64,000 nucleotides of DNA from Massilia eurypsychrophila (lineage in GTDB: Bacteria > Pseudomonadota > Gammaproteobacteria > Burkholderiales > Burkholderiaceae_D), in NCBI RefSeq assembly GCF_002760655.1, contig NZ_PDOC01000002.1, positions 310,001 through 374,000 of the forward strand, in the 5' to 3' direction. Numbering within the stretch: position 1 is the first letter of the stretch; each line of letters opens with the position of its first letter. Positions 48,669 to 58,033 of the stretch are shown piece by piece. The position numbers were made by a program, and so were the translations under genes. The notes beneath the pieces were generated by a model that saw only the letters and a list, made by a program, of their open reading frames with translations, made no database searches and was not told the origin of the DNA.

Positions 48669-49193
48669 CTAGACGAAGCCCTCGTTCTCTTCGGCCAGGC
48701 GGCGTCCTTCGTGCATCAGGTTGGTGATCAGGAAGAACAGCGCGCACACCAGCACCAGCAGCAATTCCTCGGAACTGACGCCGACCGAGAACGTCGGCGC
48801 CGGCGCACCAAAGCCGAAGCGCAGCACGACGGCGCGCAGCGGCGGCTCGGCGATCGACAGCAAGGTCGACAGCAAGGTGGCGCCGGCGAAGGCGCGCAGG
48901 TGGCCGATGGTGGCGCGGTCAAAGGTCGCGCCGCGGCCCACGTTGGCCAGCAGGCGCGCCAGCCGCGCCATGCCGTAGCACAACGCCAGCAGCGCCGGCA
49001 ATCCCAGCGCGATGGCGGCCGCGCGCTGCGGCAGGTCGAGCGTGCGCATCTGGGCCGTGCTCATTCCTTTGGCGCTGATTTGCACGACGCCGTCGGCCGG
49101 CAGGGAGCCGCTCCAGGACAGCACGAAGAACGCCACCTGTACGCTGACGCACAGCGCCAGCAGGGCCCGGATGAGAGTGCATTGTATATTCAT
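48669..49193 (-). CDS. DUF2975-family membrane protein
   Basis: 174 residues with about four membrane helices (first: LIRALLALCVSVQVAFFVLSW). The family is of unknown function and typically paired with a small XRE regulator, as here (genes abut). The internal segment GRGATFDRATIGHLRAFAG is characteristic. The pair is divergent from a lipoprotein hydrolase, with an operator-like array between them. Confidence 0.83.
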   Translation of the reverse strand: MNIQCTLIRALLALCVSVQVAFFVLSWSGSLPADGVVQISAKGMSTAQMRTLDLPQRAAAIALGLPALLALCYGMARLARLLANVGRGATFDRATIGHLRAFAGATLLSTLLSIAEPPLRAVVLRFGFGAPAPTFSVGVSSEELLLVLVCALFFLITNLMHEGRRLAEENEGFV

Positions 49194-49207
49194 GTTATTA
49201 TCGTTAA

Positions 49208-49236
49208 ACAGTAATTAATTACTGTATTACAGTAAT
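49208..49236. promoter_or_regulatory. operator-like array of three ACAGTAAT octamers
   Basis: The sequence ACAGTAAT-TA-ATTACTGT-A-ttACAGTAAT contains an 18-bp perfect palindrome (49208-49225) followed by a third octamer. It lies 15 bases upstream of the DUF2975 start and about 50 bases upstream of the hydrolase start, so a bound regulator could control both directions. AT-rich context contrasts with the surrounding GC-rich DNA. Confidence 0.6.
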
Positions 49237-49284
49237 TTATGATTGCGTTACATCTATTCTAACAGTCTACGAAGAGGCACCGAC

Positions 49285-50118
49285 ATGCGTGTGATACCGA
49301 TCCTGCTGGCAGCGCTGTATCTATCCGGCTGCACTACAATGGAAATAGGCGAAAGAAATTTCATCCGGCCCAACAAGGACGCCGTGGCGCGGCTCGACGC
49401 TCAGGCGCTACTGCCCGGGCTGCGCGTCAGCGATGAAGAAATCGTCACTGAAGACGGCGCCGCGTTGCGCGGTGTGATGGCACAACGCGAAGGCGCCGGC
49501 GTCACCGTGCTCTACTTCGGCGGCAACGCGTTCCAGCTCGACCGGCATGGCGCGGCGTTGCTGCCGCTGCTGGCGTCGTGCGGCGCCGGCGTCGCCGTGT
49601 TCGACTATCGTGGATACGGGCGCAGCAGCGGCGCGCCGACGGTGGCGACGATGGCCGCCGACGCGGTGCGCGCCTACGATCACGTCAGCGCGCGCAGTGC
49701 CGGCCGGGTGATCGTGCATGGGCAGTCGCTGGGCAGCTTCATGGCGGCGCACGTGGTCAGGCAGCGCCCGCAGGCGAGTGGCCTGGTGCTGGAAGCGACC
49801 AGTACAAATGTGCAGGATTGGGCCGAGGCCAACGTGCCGTGGTACGCACGGCCGTTTTTGCGCATCGAGATCGAGAAGTCGCTGCGCGATGCCGACAACG
49901 TCGTCGCAGTATCGGGCTACCGCGGCCCCAGCCTGGTGCTGGCAGGCGAGCACGACCGGATCACACCGCCTGCGCTCGGCCAGCAGGTGTATGCGGCGCT
50001 GCCCGGCCCGGCCAAGCAGTGGCTGGTCGCGCCAGGCGCCGGCCACAACACCATCTTCGGGCACAAGGATGTGATGCCCGCGTACTGCAAGCTCACCGGG
50101 GTTTTGATGCGAGCTTAA
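49285..50118 (+). CDS. alpha/beta hydrolase lipoprotein
   Basis: 277 residues. Lipobox LYLSGC near residue 16 predicts an outer- or inner-membrane lipoprotein. The hydrolase fold shows [19 protein letters not shown], the nucleophile elbow HGQSLGS, Asp in [11 protein letters not shown] and His in GAGHNTIFG. This resembles the ABHD13/BEM46-type hydrolases, substrate unknown. GAGG precedes the ATG. It is convergent with purM, overlapping by four bases at the stop codons. Confidence 0.87.
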   Translation: MRVIPILLAALYLSGCTTMEIGERNFIRPNKDAVARLDAQALLPGLRVSDEEIVTEDGAALRGVMAQREGAGVTVLYFGGNAFQLDRHGAALLPLLASCGAGVAVFDYRGYGRSSGAPTVATMAADAVRAYDHVSARSAGRVIVHGQSLGSFMAAHVVRQRPQASGLVLEATSTNVQDWAEANVPWYARPFLRIEIEKSLRDADNVVAVSGYRGPSLVLAGEHDRITPPALGQQVYAALPGPAKQWLVAPGAGHNTIFGHKDVMPAYCKLTGVLMRA

Positions 50119-51158
50119 ACGACGATGGTCTGATGCTCTTCGCCGGCGCGCGCGCGGATGGCGCCGACCCGGAAAACAGTTTCGCCGGCCGCCTGCAGCT
50201 GCGCCATTGCGGCATCGGCATTGTCTTGCGAGACGATGACGACCATGCCGATGCCGCAGTTGAACACGCGGTGCATCTCGTCGTCGGCGACGCCGCCGTG
50301 CTGCTGCAGCCACTGGAACAGCGGCGGCATGGTCCATGCCTTCGAGTCGAGCTCGGCCGTCAGGTGCGGCTGCAGCACGCGCGGGATGTTTTCCACCAGG
50401 CCGCCGCCGGTGATGTGCACCATGCCCTTGACGTCGAGGCTGTCCATCAGCGCCAGCAGCGGCTTGACGTAGATGCGGGTCGGCTCCATCAGCACGTCAG
50501 CGAGCTTGCGGCCGTGGAAGTCGCCGTCCAGGTCCGGCTTGGCCACTTCGATGATCTTGCGCACCAGCGAGTAGCCGTTCGAATGCACGCCGGACGAGGC
50601 CAGACCGAGGATGACGTCGCCGGCGGCGATCGTGGTGCCGTCGATGATCTTCGATTTTTCGACCGCGCCGACGGCAAAGCCGGCCAGGTCGTATTCGCCG
50701 GCCGGATACATGCTCGGCATTTCCGCCGTCTCGCCGCCGATCAGCGCGCAGCCGGCCTGTTCGCAGCCGCGGGCGATGCCGCCGACCACCGCGGTGGCGG
50801 TCGGCACGTCGAGCTTGCCGCAGGCGAAGTAGTCGAGGAAGAACAGCGGCTCGGCGCCTTGCACCAGGATGTCGTTGACGCTCATGGCGACCAGGTCGAT
50901 GCCGACCGTGTCGTGGCGGTTCAGCTCGAACGCGAGCTTGAGCTTGGTGCCGACGCCGTCGGTGCCGGACACCAGCACCGGCTCCTTGTACTTCTTGCTG
51001 ATCTCGAACAGGGCGCCGAAACCGCCGATACCCTTGAGCACGCCTTCGCGCATGGTGCGCTTGGCAAGCGGCTTGATCGCCTCGACCAGGGCGTCGCCGG
51101 CATCGATATCGACACCGGCATCGCGGTAGGAAAGTGAAACATTTGAAGGTTGGCTCAT
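50115..51158 (-). CDS. purM: AIR synthetase (phosphoribosylformylglycinamidine cyclo-ligase)
   Basis: 347 residues; closes FGAM to AIR in purine synthesis. Family blocks are [71 protein letters not shown] and [15 protein letters not shown]. The start at 51158 is chosen because [15 protein letters not shown] is the canonical N-terminus; the frame stays open 26 codons further without homology. Divergent from the AI-2E-type permease gene with about 150 bases between. Confidence 0.95.
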   Translation of the reverse strand: MSQPSNVSLSYRDAGVDIDAGDALVEAIKPLAKRTMREGVLKGIGGFGALFEISKKYKEPVLVSGTDGVGTKLKLAFELNRHDTVGIDLVAMSVNDILVQGAEPLFFLDYFACGKLDVPTATAVVGGIARGCEQAGCALIGGETAEMPSMYPAGEYDLAGFAVGAVEKSKIIDGTTIAAGDVILGLASSGVHSNGYSLVRKIIEVAKPDLDGDFHGRKLADVLMEPTRIYVKPLLALMDSLDVKGMVHITGGGLVENIPRVLQPHLTAELDSKAWTMPPLFQWLQQHGGVADDEMHRVFNCGIGMVVIVSQDNADAAMAQLQAAGETVFRVGAIRARAGEEHQTIVV

Positions 51159-51307
51159 GGTGTATTTGGCAGCGGAGGCGGTAAAATAGAAAGGCGACGG
51201 AACAATTGCAAGTAGATAACGCCAGCAAGTGCTCAATCCACCATTTTATCAAACCGGCCCGCTTTCAGCCCGATTTCGGCCCACTTACCATTCCAGCGGC
51301 CATCCCG

Positions 51308-52390
51308 ATGCCATTTTCGTTCACCCCGGATCAGAAGCAGTCGGCCTTTTGGCTCGGACTCGGGGTCGCGTTCGTGCTGCTGCTGTACGCGCTCGGACCG
51401 GTGCTGACGCCCTTCATCGCCGCCGCCATTTTGGCCTATGCGCTCAATGGCGGCGTCGACTACCTCGATGCTCGCCGTGTCGGCCGCTGGCCGCTGCCGC
51501 GCGCGCTGGCGGTGGTGGTGGTGATGCTGCTGTTCCTGTCGGCCGTCACCGCGCTGGTGCTGATCGTGATCCCGGTGCTGCAGGTCGAAATCCCGCTGCT
51601 GATGGCGCAGATTCCGGCGTTCTTGGTGCGCATCGACGCCGTGCTGGCGCCGCGGCTGCACGAGATGGGCATCAAGTTCCGCCTCGACGGCAGCGGCATC
51701 CGCGCCATCCTCAGCCAGCAGTTCGAAAGCGGCGGCGACGAGATCTGGACCACCGTGCTGTCATCGGCGCGCATCGGCGGCACCCGTGTACTCGGCTGGC
51801 TGGTGACCCTGGTGCTCATACCGGTGGCGCTGTTCTACCTGCTGCTCGACTGGCACAAGATCCTCGGCCGCATCAGCGGCGCGGTGCCGCGCCGCTGGGT
51901 GGTGCAGACGGTCGGCATGGCGCACGAAGTGAACGTGCTGCTGGCGCAGTACCTGCGCGGGCAGCTGCTGGTGATGCTGGTGCTGGCGGCGTATTACTCG
52001 ATGGCGCTGACGATCGCCGGCTTCGAAGTGGCGCTGCCGGTCGGCATCCTCACGGGCCTGCTGGTATTCATCCCCTATCTCGGATTCGGGCTCGGCCTGA
52101 TCCTGGCCTTCATCGCCGCGGTGCTGCAGTTTGCCGACTGGAGCGGCGTGATCGCGGTGGCCATCATCTACGGCGCCGGCCAGGTGGTGGAAGGCTTTTT
52201 CCTGACCCCGCGGCTGGTCGGCGAACGGATTGGCCTCAATCCGCTGGCGGTGATCTTCGCCCTGCTCGCCTTCGGCCAGCTGTTCGGTTTCGTCGGCGTG
52301 CTGCTGGCGCTGCCCGCTTCGGCCGTGCTGATGGTGGCATTTCGCCACTTGCGCCACCACTATCTGCGCAGCAGCTTCTATAATGCGTGA
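51308..52390 (+). CDS. AI-2E/PerM-family membrane transporter
   Basis: 360 residues with about eight membrane helices, first SAFWLGLGVAFVLLLYALGP. The family motif region YLGFGLGLILAFIAAVLQF and VEGFFLTPRLVGERIGLNPLAVIFALLAFGQLFG are well conserved. Family members export quorum autoinducer-2 or act as Na+/H+ antiporters, so function is not fixed. Upstream in-frame residues exist from 51206 but the ATG at 51308 fits best. hda follows 45 bases downstream. Confidence 0.88.
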   Translation: MPFSFTPDQKQSAFWLGLGVAFVLLLYALGPVLTPFIAAAILAYALNGGVDYLDARRVGRWPLPRALAVVVVMLLFLSAVTALVLIVIPVLQVEIPLLMAQIPAFLVRIDAVLAPRLHEMGIKFRLDGSGIRAILSQQFESGGDEIWTTVLSSARIGGTRVLGWLVTLVLIPVALFYLLLDWHKILGRISGAVPRRWVVQTVGMAHEVNVLLAQYLRGQLLVMLVLAAYYSMALTIAGFEVALPVGILTGLLVFIPYLGFGLGLILAFIAAVLQFADWSGVIAVAIIYGAGQVVEGFFLTPRLVGERIGLNPLAVIFALLAFGQLFGFVGVLLALPASAVLMVAFRHLRHHYLRSSFYNA

Positions 52391-52435
52391 TGCACACGCC
52401 GAGCCTATCCACCATCCTCGTATGAGACGAACGCC

Positions 52436-53119
52436 ATGAAACAGCTGGTGCTCGACCTGGGCGCCGACCAGGCGCAGAGCCTCGACACGTTCGAGGTGGG
52501 GCAGAATGCCGAGCTGGCGCATCTGATGCACCAGTTCGCGTCGCGCACCTCGCGCGAGCATTTCGCCTACCTGTGGGGCGAGACGGCCGCCGGCAAGACC
52601 CACCTGCTGCACGCCCTGGGCGCCACGCCCGGCTCGCGCTACATCGGCGCGGGCGCCGCCGAATCGGACTTCGTCTATGCGGGCGACGTTAGCCTGTACC
52701 TGCTCGACGACTGCAATTTGCTGTCGGCCGACGCCCAGATCGACGCCTTTGCGCTGTTCAACCAGATCCGCGAACACGGCGCCTACATGGTCTCGACCGG
52801 GCCGGTGCCGCCGGCGGTGCTGCCGGTGCGCGAGGACCTGCGCACGCGCATGGGCTGGGGACTGGTGTACCAGATCCATGGCTTGACCGACGACGAGAAG
52901 ATCGCCGCGCTGACCCATGCGGCCGACGCCCGCGGTTTGACGCTGTCGGCCAGCGTGTTACCCTACCTGCTGTCCCACTTTCGGCGCGACATGCGCTCCC
53001 TGTCGACGATGCTAGACGCACTCGATCAGTATTCACTCGAAACCCAGCGCCCGGTAACCTTGCCGCTGCTGCGCGACCTGCTTTCGCAGGCCAATCAAGA
53101 AGGCGACCCCAAAGCATGA
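52436..53119 (+). CDS. hda: DnaA regulatory inactivator Hda
   Basis: 227-residue AAA+ protein similar to DnaA domain III. Walker A WGETAAGKTHLLHA is visible, then the DnaA-like Walker B LYLLDDCNLLSADAQ and C-terminal lid helices. Hda, with the sliding clamp, stimulates DnaA-ATP hydrolysis and so limits re-initiation of replication. Its stop overlaps the HAD phosphatase start by four bases (ATGA). Confidence 0.93.
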   Translation: MKQLVLDLGADQAQSLDTFEVGQNAELAHLMHQFASRTSREHFAYLWGETAAGKTHLLHALGATPGSRYIGAGAAESDFVYAGDVSLYLLDDCNLLSADAQIDAFALFNQIREHGAYMVSTGPVPPAVLPVREDLRTRMGWGLVYQIHGLTDDEKIAALTHAADARGLTLSASVLPYLLSHFRRDMRSLSTMLDALDQYSLETQRPVTLPLLRDLLSQANQEGDPKA

Positions 53120-53790
53120 ACAAGCTCGCCCTGTTCGACCTCGATCACACCTTGCTGCCGCTCGACTCCGACTATGAGTGGGGCCAGTTTTTGGTGCGCA
53201 CCGGCGCCGTCGACGCAGAAGCGTTCAAGCGCGCCAACGACGACTTCTTCGCCCAGTACCAGGCCGGCACGCTCGACCCGGTCGAATACCTCGAATTCTC
53301 GCTCGGCACGCTGGCGCAATTTACCCGCCCGCAGCTGGACGCCATGCACCGCCAGTTCATGGCGGAGGTGATCGAGCCGGCGATTATGCCGGCCGCGCGC
53401 GCGCTGCTGCGAAAGCACCTGGACGGCGGCGACCTGGTGGCGATCGTCACCGCCACCAACCGCTTCGTCACCGCGCCGATCGCCGCCGCGCTCGGCGTCG
53501 AGCACCTGATCGCCGCGATCCCCGAAGAAGACGAGCATGGCAACCTGACCGGCAAGCTGGTGGGCGTGCCCACCTCCGGCGCCGGCAAGGTGACGCATAC
53601 GCACGCCTGGCTGGAAACGATCGGCAAGCCGCTCGGCGCGTTCGAGAGCAGCCACTTCTACAGCGATTCGCACAACGATATTCCCCTTCTGTCCGTCGTC
53701 ACCCACCCTGTTGCGACCAATCCCAACGCCGCGCTGGCAACGCACGCAACGGGCCTTGGCTGGCCCTCACTTTATCTATTCAATGATTAA
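53116..53790 (+). CDS. HAD-IB-family phosphatase
   Basis: 224 residues. The HAD catalytic motif DLDHT (in LALFDLDHTLLPLD), motif II as TATNR, and motif IV SDSHNDIPLL are present, typical of the SerB-like HAD-IB group. Substrate unknown. It starts within the end of hda (4-base overlap) and its end overlaps pcnB by 8 bases, so it is embedded in the hda-pcnB-folK operon. Confidence 0.9.
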   Translation: MNKLALFDLDHTLLPLDSDYEWGQFLVRTGAVDAEAFKRANDDFFAQYQAGTLDPVEYLEFSLGTLAQFTRPQLDAMHRQFMAEVIEPAIMPAARALLRKHLDGGDLVAIVTATNRFVTAPIAAALGVEHLIAAIPEEDEHGNLTGKLVGVPTSGAGKVTHTHAWLETIGKPLGAFESSHFYSDSHNDIPLLSVVTHPVATNPNAALATHATGLGWPSLYLFND

Positions 53791-55153
53791 AAAATTCATC
53801 CGCAAGATCCTCGGCGTCAAAGACAAGCCAGCGCGCGACCTGACCGAACCCATCGTCCTCGGCCCGGAAGAACACGGCATCGATCCCAAGCTGGTGTCGT
53901 CGAACGCGATCCGGGTGACGTCGTCGCTGCAGGAGGCCGGCTTCAAGGCGTTCGTCGTCGGCGGCGCGGTGCGCGACCTGCTGCTGGGGGTGAAACCGAA
54001 AGACTTCGACATCGCCACCGACGCCACGCCCGAGCAGGTCAAGCGGCTGTTCCGGCGTGCCTTCATCATCGGCAAGCGCTTCCAGATCGTCCACGTGATG
54101 TTCGGCCAGGACCTGCTGGAGGTGACCACTTTCCGCGGCGCCGGCGAAGTGAACGCGCCGAAGGATGAACATGGCCGCGTCCTGCGCGACAACAGCTTCG
54201 GCCCGCAGCACGAGGACGCGATGCGGCGCGACTTCACCATCAACGCCATGTACTACGATCCGGCGACGCAGCAGGTGCTCGACTACCACGGCGGCATCCA
54301 AGATATCCGCGACAAGACGCTGCGCATCATCGGCGTGCCGGAAGCGCGCTACCGCGAAGACCCGGTGCGCATGCTGCGCGTGGTGCGCTTCGCGGCGCGC
54401 CTGGGCTTTGGCATCGAGCATTCGACGCAGGCGCCGATCGCCGTGATGGCGCCGTTGATCAACAACGTGCCGGCCGCGCGCGTGTTCGACGAAATGCTCA
54501 AGCTTCTGATGAGCGGGCACGCGCTGGCCTGCCTGCAGCAGCTGCGCAAGGAAGGCCTGCACCATGGCCTGTTGCCGCTGCTCGACGTCGTGCTCGAGCA
54601 GCCGATCGGCATGAAGTTCGTCACCCTGGCGCTCGAGTCGACCGACAACCGGGTCAAGGCCGGCAAGGGCGTCTCGCCCGGCTTCCTGTTTGCCTCGTTG
54701 CTGTGGCACCAGGTGGTGGAGAAGTGGACCGCGTACCGCGCCGCCGGCGAGTCGCCGATTCCGGCGCTGCACCTGGCCGCCGACGACGTGCTCGACTCGC
54801 AGACCGAACAGCTGGCGCTGCAACGCAAGATCGCCTCCGACATGCGCGACATCTGGTCGATGCAGCCGCGCTTCGAGCGGCGCAGCGGCAAGTCGCCCTA
54901 CAAGCTGCTCGAGCACGTGCGCTTTCGCGCCGGCTACGACTTCCTGCTGCTACGCTGCGAGTCGGGTGAAATCGACATGGAACTGGGCGAATGGTGGACC
55001 GCGTTCTACGAAGGCGACGCCAGCGAGCGCGAAAGCCTGCTTACCAGCGAACGCGCCGCCCCTGCCGGCGCCAAGCGCAAGCGCGCGCCGCGGCGCGGTC
55101 CGCGCAAGGGCGCCGGCGCCGAAGCGACGGCTGGCGGCAACAGCGAAGAATGA
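53783..55153 (+). CDS. pcnB: poly(A) polymerase I
   Basis: 456 residues; adds A tails to RNA and promotes its decay. Nucleotidyltransferase core: FVVGGAVRDLLLGVKPKDFDIATDATP, FRRAFIIGKRFQIVHV and RRDFTINAMYYDP; the RFXRIVH-like IIGKRFQIVH favours PcnB over CCA-adding enzyme. The C-terminus is a basic arm (AGAKRKRAPRRGPRKGAG). Starts 8 bases before the HAD stop and its stop overlaps folK by four bases, so all are coupled. Confidence 0.93.
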   Translation: MIKKFIRKILGVKDKPARDLTEPIVLGPEEHGIDPKLVSSNAIRVTSSLQEAGFKAFVVGGAVRDLLLGVKPKDFDIATDATPEQVKRLFRRAFIIGKRFQIVHVMFGQDLLEVTTFRGAGEVNAPKDEHGRVLRDNSFGPQHEDAMRRDFTINAMYYDPATQQVLDYHGGIQDIRDKTLRIIGVPEARYREDPVRMLRVVRFAARLGFGIEHSTQAPIAVMAPLINNVPAARVFDEMLKLLMSGHALACLQQLRKEGLHHGLLPLLDVVLEQPIGMKFVTLALESTDNRVKAGKGVSPGFLFASLLWHQVVEKWTAYRAAGESPIPALHLAADDVLDSQTEQLALQRKIASDMRDIWSMQPRFERRSGKSPYKLLEHVRFRAGYDFLLLRCESGEIDMELGEWWTAFYEGDASERESLLTSERAAPAGAKRKRAPRRGPRKGAGAEATAGGNSEE

Positions 55154-55623
55154 TCGCCTACATCGGCGTCGGCGCCAACCTGGGCGACGCCCGCGCCAAT
55201 GTCGAGGATGCGCTGGCGCGCCTCGGCGTACTGCCGGCCACCGCGCTGCTGCGCCGCTCGTCGGCCTGGCGCAGCGCGCCGATCGACTCGTCCGGCGACG
55301 ACTACGTCAACGCGGTCGCCTGCATCGACACCACCTTGCCGGCGGCCGACCTGCTGGCCGCGCTGCAGGCAATCGAGCTGGCGCATGGCCGCGAGCGGCC
55401 CTACCGCAATGCACCGCGCACGCTCGACCTCGACCTGCTGCTGTACGGCGACGAGGTCATCGACACGCCGACGCTGCATGTGCCGCATCCACGCATGCAC
55501 CAGCGCGCGTTCGTGCTGGCGCCGCTGCTGGAGATTGCGCCGGCCGTGGCGATACCCGTGTACGGACCGGCCGGGCCCTTGCTCGCCGCCGTGGCAGACC
55601 AGGTCATCAGCAAGATCGACTGA
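55150..55623 (+). CDS. folK: HPPK, 6-hydroxymethyl-dihydropterin pyrophosphokinase
   Basis: 157 residues; transfers pyrophosphate to hydroxymethyl-dihydropterin in folate synthesis. The N-terminal YIGVGANLGDA, the catalytic signature RTLDLDLLLYGD and PHPRMHQRAFVLAPLLEIAP are all present. Start ATG overlaps the pcnB stop (ATGA). The next gene, panB, starts about 155 bases on, after a palindromic repeat. Confidence 0.95.
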   Translation: MIAYIGVGANLGDARANVEDALARLGVLPATALLRRSSAWRSAPIDSSGDDYVNAVACIDTTLPAADLLAALQAIELAHGRERPYRNAPRTLDLDLLLYGDEVIDTPTLHVPHPRMHQRAFVLAPLLEIAPAVAIPVYGPAGPLLAAVADQVISKID

Positions 55624-55692
55624 CTTCCGGCAGCTTTGGCAGCATGGCATTACACTACTGAAAAACCGGTGCGCGTCGCCGGCTGAAAAGCT

Positions 55693-55756
55693 GGGGTCAG
55701 GTCTGACATTCGGACATTTGAAGATGCCCAAATGTCCGAATGTCAGACCTGACCCC
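55693..55756. repeat. long GGGGTCAG palindrome, copy 2
   Basis: 28-base arms (GGGGTCAGGTCTGAC through CATTTG) are perfectly inverted around an 8-base loop, identical in arm sequence to copy 1 (24044-24110) except at the outer base and near the loop. It lies between folK and panB and ends only 22 bases before the panB start, close to its ribosome site. Confidence 0.9.
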
Positions 55757-55778
55757 TACCAAACCTCGAGGACAAACA

Positions 55779-56645
55779 ATGAGCTCATATTTGCAGGGTA
55801 AAGAGATGACGGGGGGCGATGCTCCAGTTGCGGCGCCGACCAAGGCGGTGGCCAACAAGGCCGTGACGATTCCATCGCTGAACGCGATGCGCGCGTCGCG
55901 CACGCCGATCGTCATGCTGACCTGCTACGACGCCAGCTTCGCTGCGCTGATGGACCGCTGCGGCGTGCATGTGCTGCTGATCGGCGACTCGCTCGGCATG
56001 GTCTGCAACGGCCACAACTCGACCTTGCCGGTGACGGTGGCCGAGGTGGCGTACCACACCGCGGCGGTGGCGCGCGGCAGCAAGAGCGCGACGATCGTCG
56101 CCGACCTGCCGTTCGGCGCCTACGCCACAAAAGAGGCAGCGTTCGACAACGCGGTCAAGCTGATCCAGGCCGGCGCCCACATGGTCAAGCTCGAAGGCGG
56201 CGCGTGGCTGGCCGACACCGTCAAGTTCCTCACCGAACGCGCGGTGCCGGTGTGCGCCCACCTGGGCCTGACGCCGCAGTCGGTGCACCAACTGGGCGGC
56301 TACAAGGTGCAGGGCAAGACGATCGAAAGCGCCGACCAGCTCAAGTCCGACGCGCTGCTGCTGCAGCAGGCCGGCGCCTCGCTGCTGGTGCTCGAAGCGA
56401 TTCCCACGGGCCTCGGCAAGGAAGTGACAGAGATGCTGGCGATGCCGACCATCGGCATCGGCGCCGGGCCCGATTGCTCCGGCCAGGTGCTGGTGATGCA
56501 CGACATGCTGGGCGTTTTCCCGGGCCGCAAAGCGCGCTTCGTGAAGAACTTCATGGACGGCCAGGGCAGCGTCGAAGGCGCGGTCACGGCCTACGTCAAC
56601 GCGGTGACGGACCGTAGCTTCCCTGGCCCGGAGCACTGCTTCTGA
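55779..56645 (+). CDS. panB: 3-methyl-2-oxobutanoate hydroxymethyltransferase
   Basis: 288 residues; first committed step of pantothenate synthesis, converting ketoisovalerate to ketopantoate. Family blocks: [73 protein letters not shown] and [14 protein letters not shown]-terminal about 25 residues are extra and low-complexity compared with the usual start. GAGG precedes the ATG at 55779; frame open further upstream through the repeat. panC is not in view. Confidence 0.94.
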   Translation: MSSYLQGKEMTGGDAPVAAPTKAVANKAVTIPSLNAMRASRTPIVMLTCYDASFAALMDRCGVHVLLIGDSLGMVCNGHNSTLPVTVAEVAYHTAAVARGSKSATIVADLPFGAYATKEAAFDNAVKLIQAGAHMVKLEGGAWLADTVKFLTERAVPVCAHLGLTPQSVHQLGGYKVQGKTIESADQLKSDALLLQQAGASLLVLEAIPTGLGKEVTEMLAMPTIGIGAGPDCSGQVLVMHDMLGVFPGRKARFVKNFMDGQGSVEGAVTAYVNAVTDRSFPGPEHCF

Positions 56646-56679
56646 CTTTTTTCCAGCGCAAGACCCGATCGTGGACCAG

Positions 56680-58029
56680 ATGAAAAATCCAGTCTGTTTG
56701 CTGTTGCTATTGTTGTGGAGTCAGACGATCGCGGCGCAACCGATCCCGGTCGACGTCGCCAACCTCGGTTTCGATCAGTGGAAAAACGGCGCGCCGTCCG
56801 GCTGGGTCGGCACGGCCGCCGGCTTCAAGGCCAGCCGGGACTGCGCGGCCGACCAGGACGGCCGCTGCGTGCTGCGGATCGACAGCACCGATGGGTACAC
56901 CGCCGGCAGCTTCCTTCCGCTTGCCCAGCGCATCGGGCTCGGCGCCGCCGCCGGCCGCCGGCTCACCCTGTCGGGCTTGATCCGCACTGAAAACGTCGCC
57001 GGCGGGGCCGCCGCGCTGTGGTTGCGCGCCGACGCGCCGTACGGCACCACCGGCTGGTCGCCCTTCAGCGTTACCATTCCGGTGCCGCGCAACGCGTCCG
57101 GCATCGTGCTCGGCGTGATGCTGACCGGGAAAGGCACCGCCTGGTTCGACCAGTTGAAGCTGTCGGCCGACCCATCCGCCGATGTCGCCGACGCCGTCCT
57201 GCCGGCGGTGAAAGCAATTGAGCGCCCGACGCCATCGCAGGAACTGCTGTCCGACGCGGCGCTGCGCCTGGCGCCAGCCGACATCGCGCCGGCCAGCGCG
57301 GCCTGGCGCGCCGATGTCGCCAGCCGCGTCCATCCCATCCGCTCGCTCTACAGCGATGACTTCAGCGACCTGCAGTTCCTCAAGCCGGTGTTGGCGGCCA
57401 AGCGCGTCGTGCAACTCGGCGAAAGCGGCCATGGCGTCGCCGAATTCAACCTCGTCAAAGTCAGGCTGATCCAGTTCCTGCACCAGCAGATGGGTTACGA
57501 CGTCATCGCCTTTGAAAGCTCGCTGCCGCAGTGCTACCTGGCCGACCAGGCGATCGGCTCGGCGATGCCGATCGAGGTGATGAAGCGGTGCCTGTTCCCG
57601 ATCTGGCACAGCAATGAGACGCTGCCGCTGTTCGACTACCTCGACGCCAGTCGCAAGAGCGGCAAGCGGCTCACCCTGGCCGGCTTCGATACCCAGGACA
57701 GTTCGGGCGGCGCCGGCGCGCCCGCACTGCTGGCACCCATGCTCGGCCTGAGCGCCTGGGCACGCGCGCCGGAACTTGACTCGAGCGAGAGCGCGCTGCA
57801 CAAGGGTGCTTCGAACGAACGGTTGGCGCCCGATGCGGTGATGAGCAACGCCGGCGCCCGCTATGCCTTCGTCGATTTTTCGACCGCCAAACCAGCGCCG
57901 GCAACGAGCTGGATGTTTGCCCCCATCGTGATGCGCGACTGGGGCGTCCGGCCCGTCACGCTGATCCCTGCCAGCGGCTACGACGGCGTCCTGTACATCG
58001 ACACCGTCACGCCGCCCGACTATCGCTAG
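56680..58029 (+). CDS. erythromycin-esterase-family protein, probably inactive
   Basis: 449 residues with signal peptide (MKNPVCLLLLLLWSQTIAAQ). Residues about 25-170 are a beta-sandwich-like N-terminal domain (NLGFDQWKNGAPSGWVG, jelly-roll strands). The esterase part has LGESGHGVAEF (catalytic Glu-His) and FESSLPQ, plus GFDTQDS, then jumps to the C-terminal MRDWGVRPVTLIPASGYDGVLYIDTVTPP. The usual middle segment holding RDxxMAxN and the second catalytic histidine (HNxH) is absent, so the domain is short by roughly 100-150 residues. GTG at 56671 is an alternative start. Confidence 0.75.
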   Translation: MKNPVCLLLLLLWSQTIAAQPIPVDVANLGFDQWKNGAPSGWVGTAAGFKASRDCAADQDGRCVLRIDSTDGYTAGSFLPLAQRIGLGAAAGRRLTLSGLIRTENVAGGAAALWLRADAPYGTTGWSPFSVTIPVPRNASGIVLGVMLTGKGTAWFDQLKLSADPSADVADAVLPAVKAIERPTPSQELLSDAALRLAPADIAPASAAWRADVASRVHPIRSLYSDDFSDLQFLKPVLAAKRVVQLGESGHGVAEFNLVKVRLIQFLHQQMGYDVIAFESSLPQCYLADQAIGSAMPIEVMKRCLFPIWHSNETLPLFDYLDASRKSGKRLTLAGFDTQDSSGGAGAPALLAPMLGLSAWARAPELDSSESALHKGASNERLAPDAVMSNAGARYAFVDFSTAKPAPATSWMFAPIVMRDWGVRPVTLIPASGYDGVLYIDTVTPPDYR

Positions 58030-58033
58030 CGCC

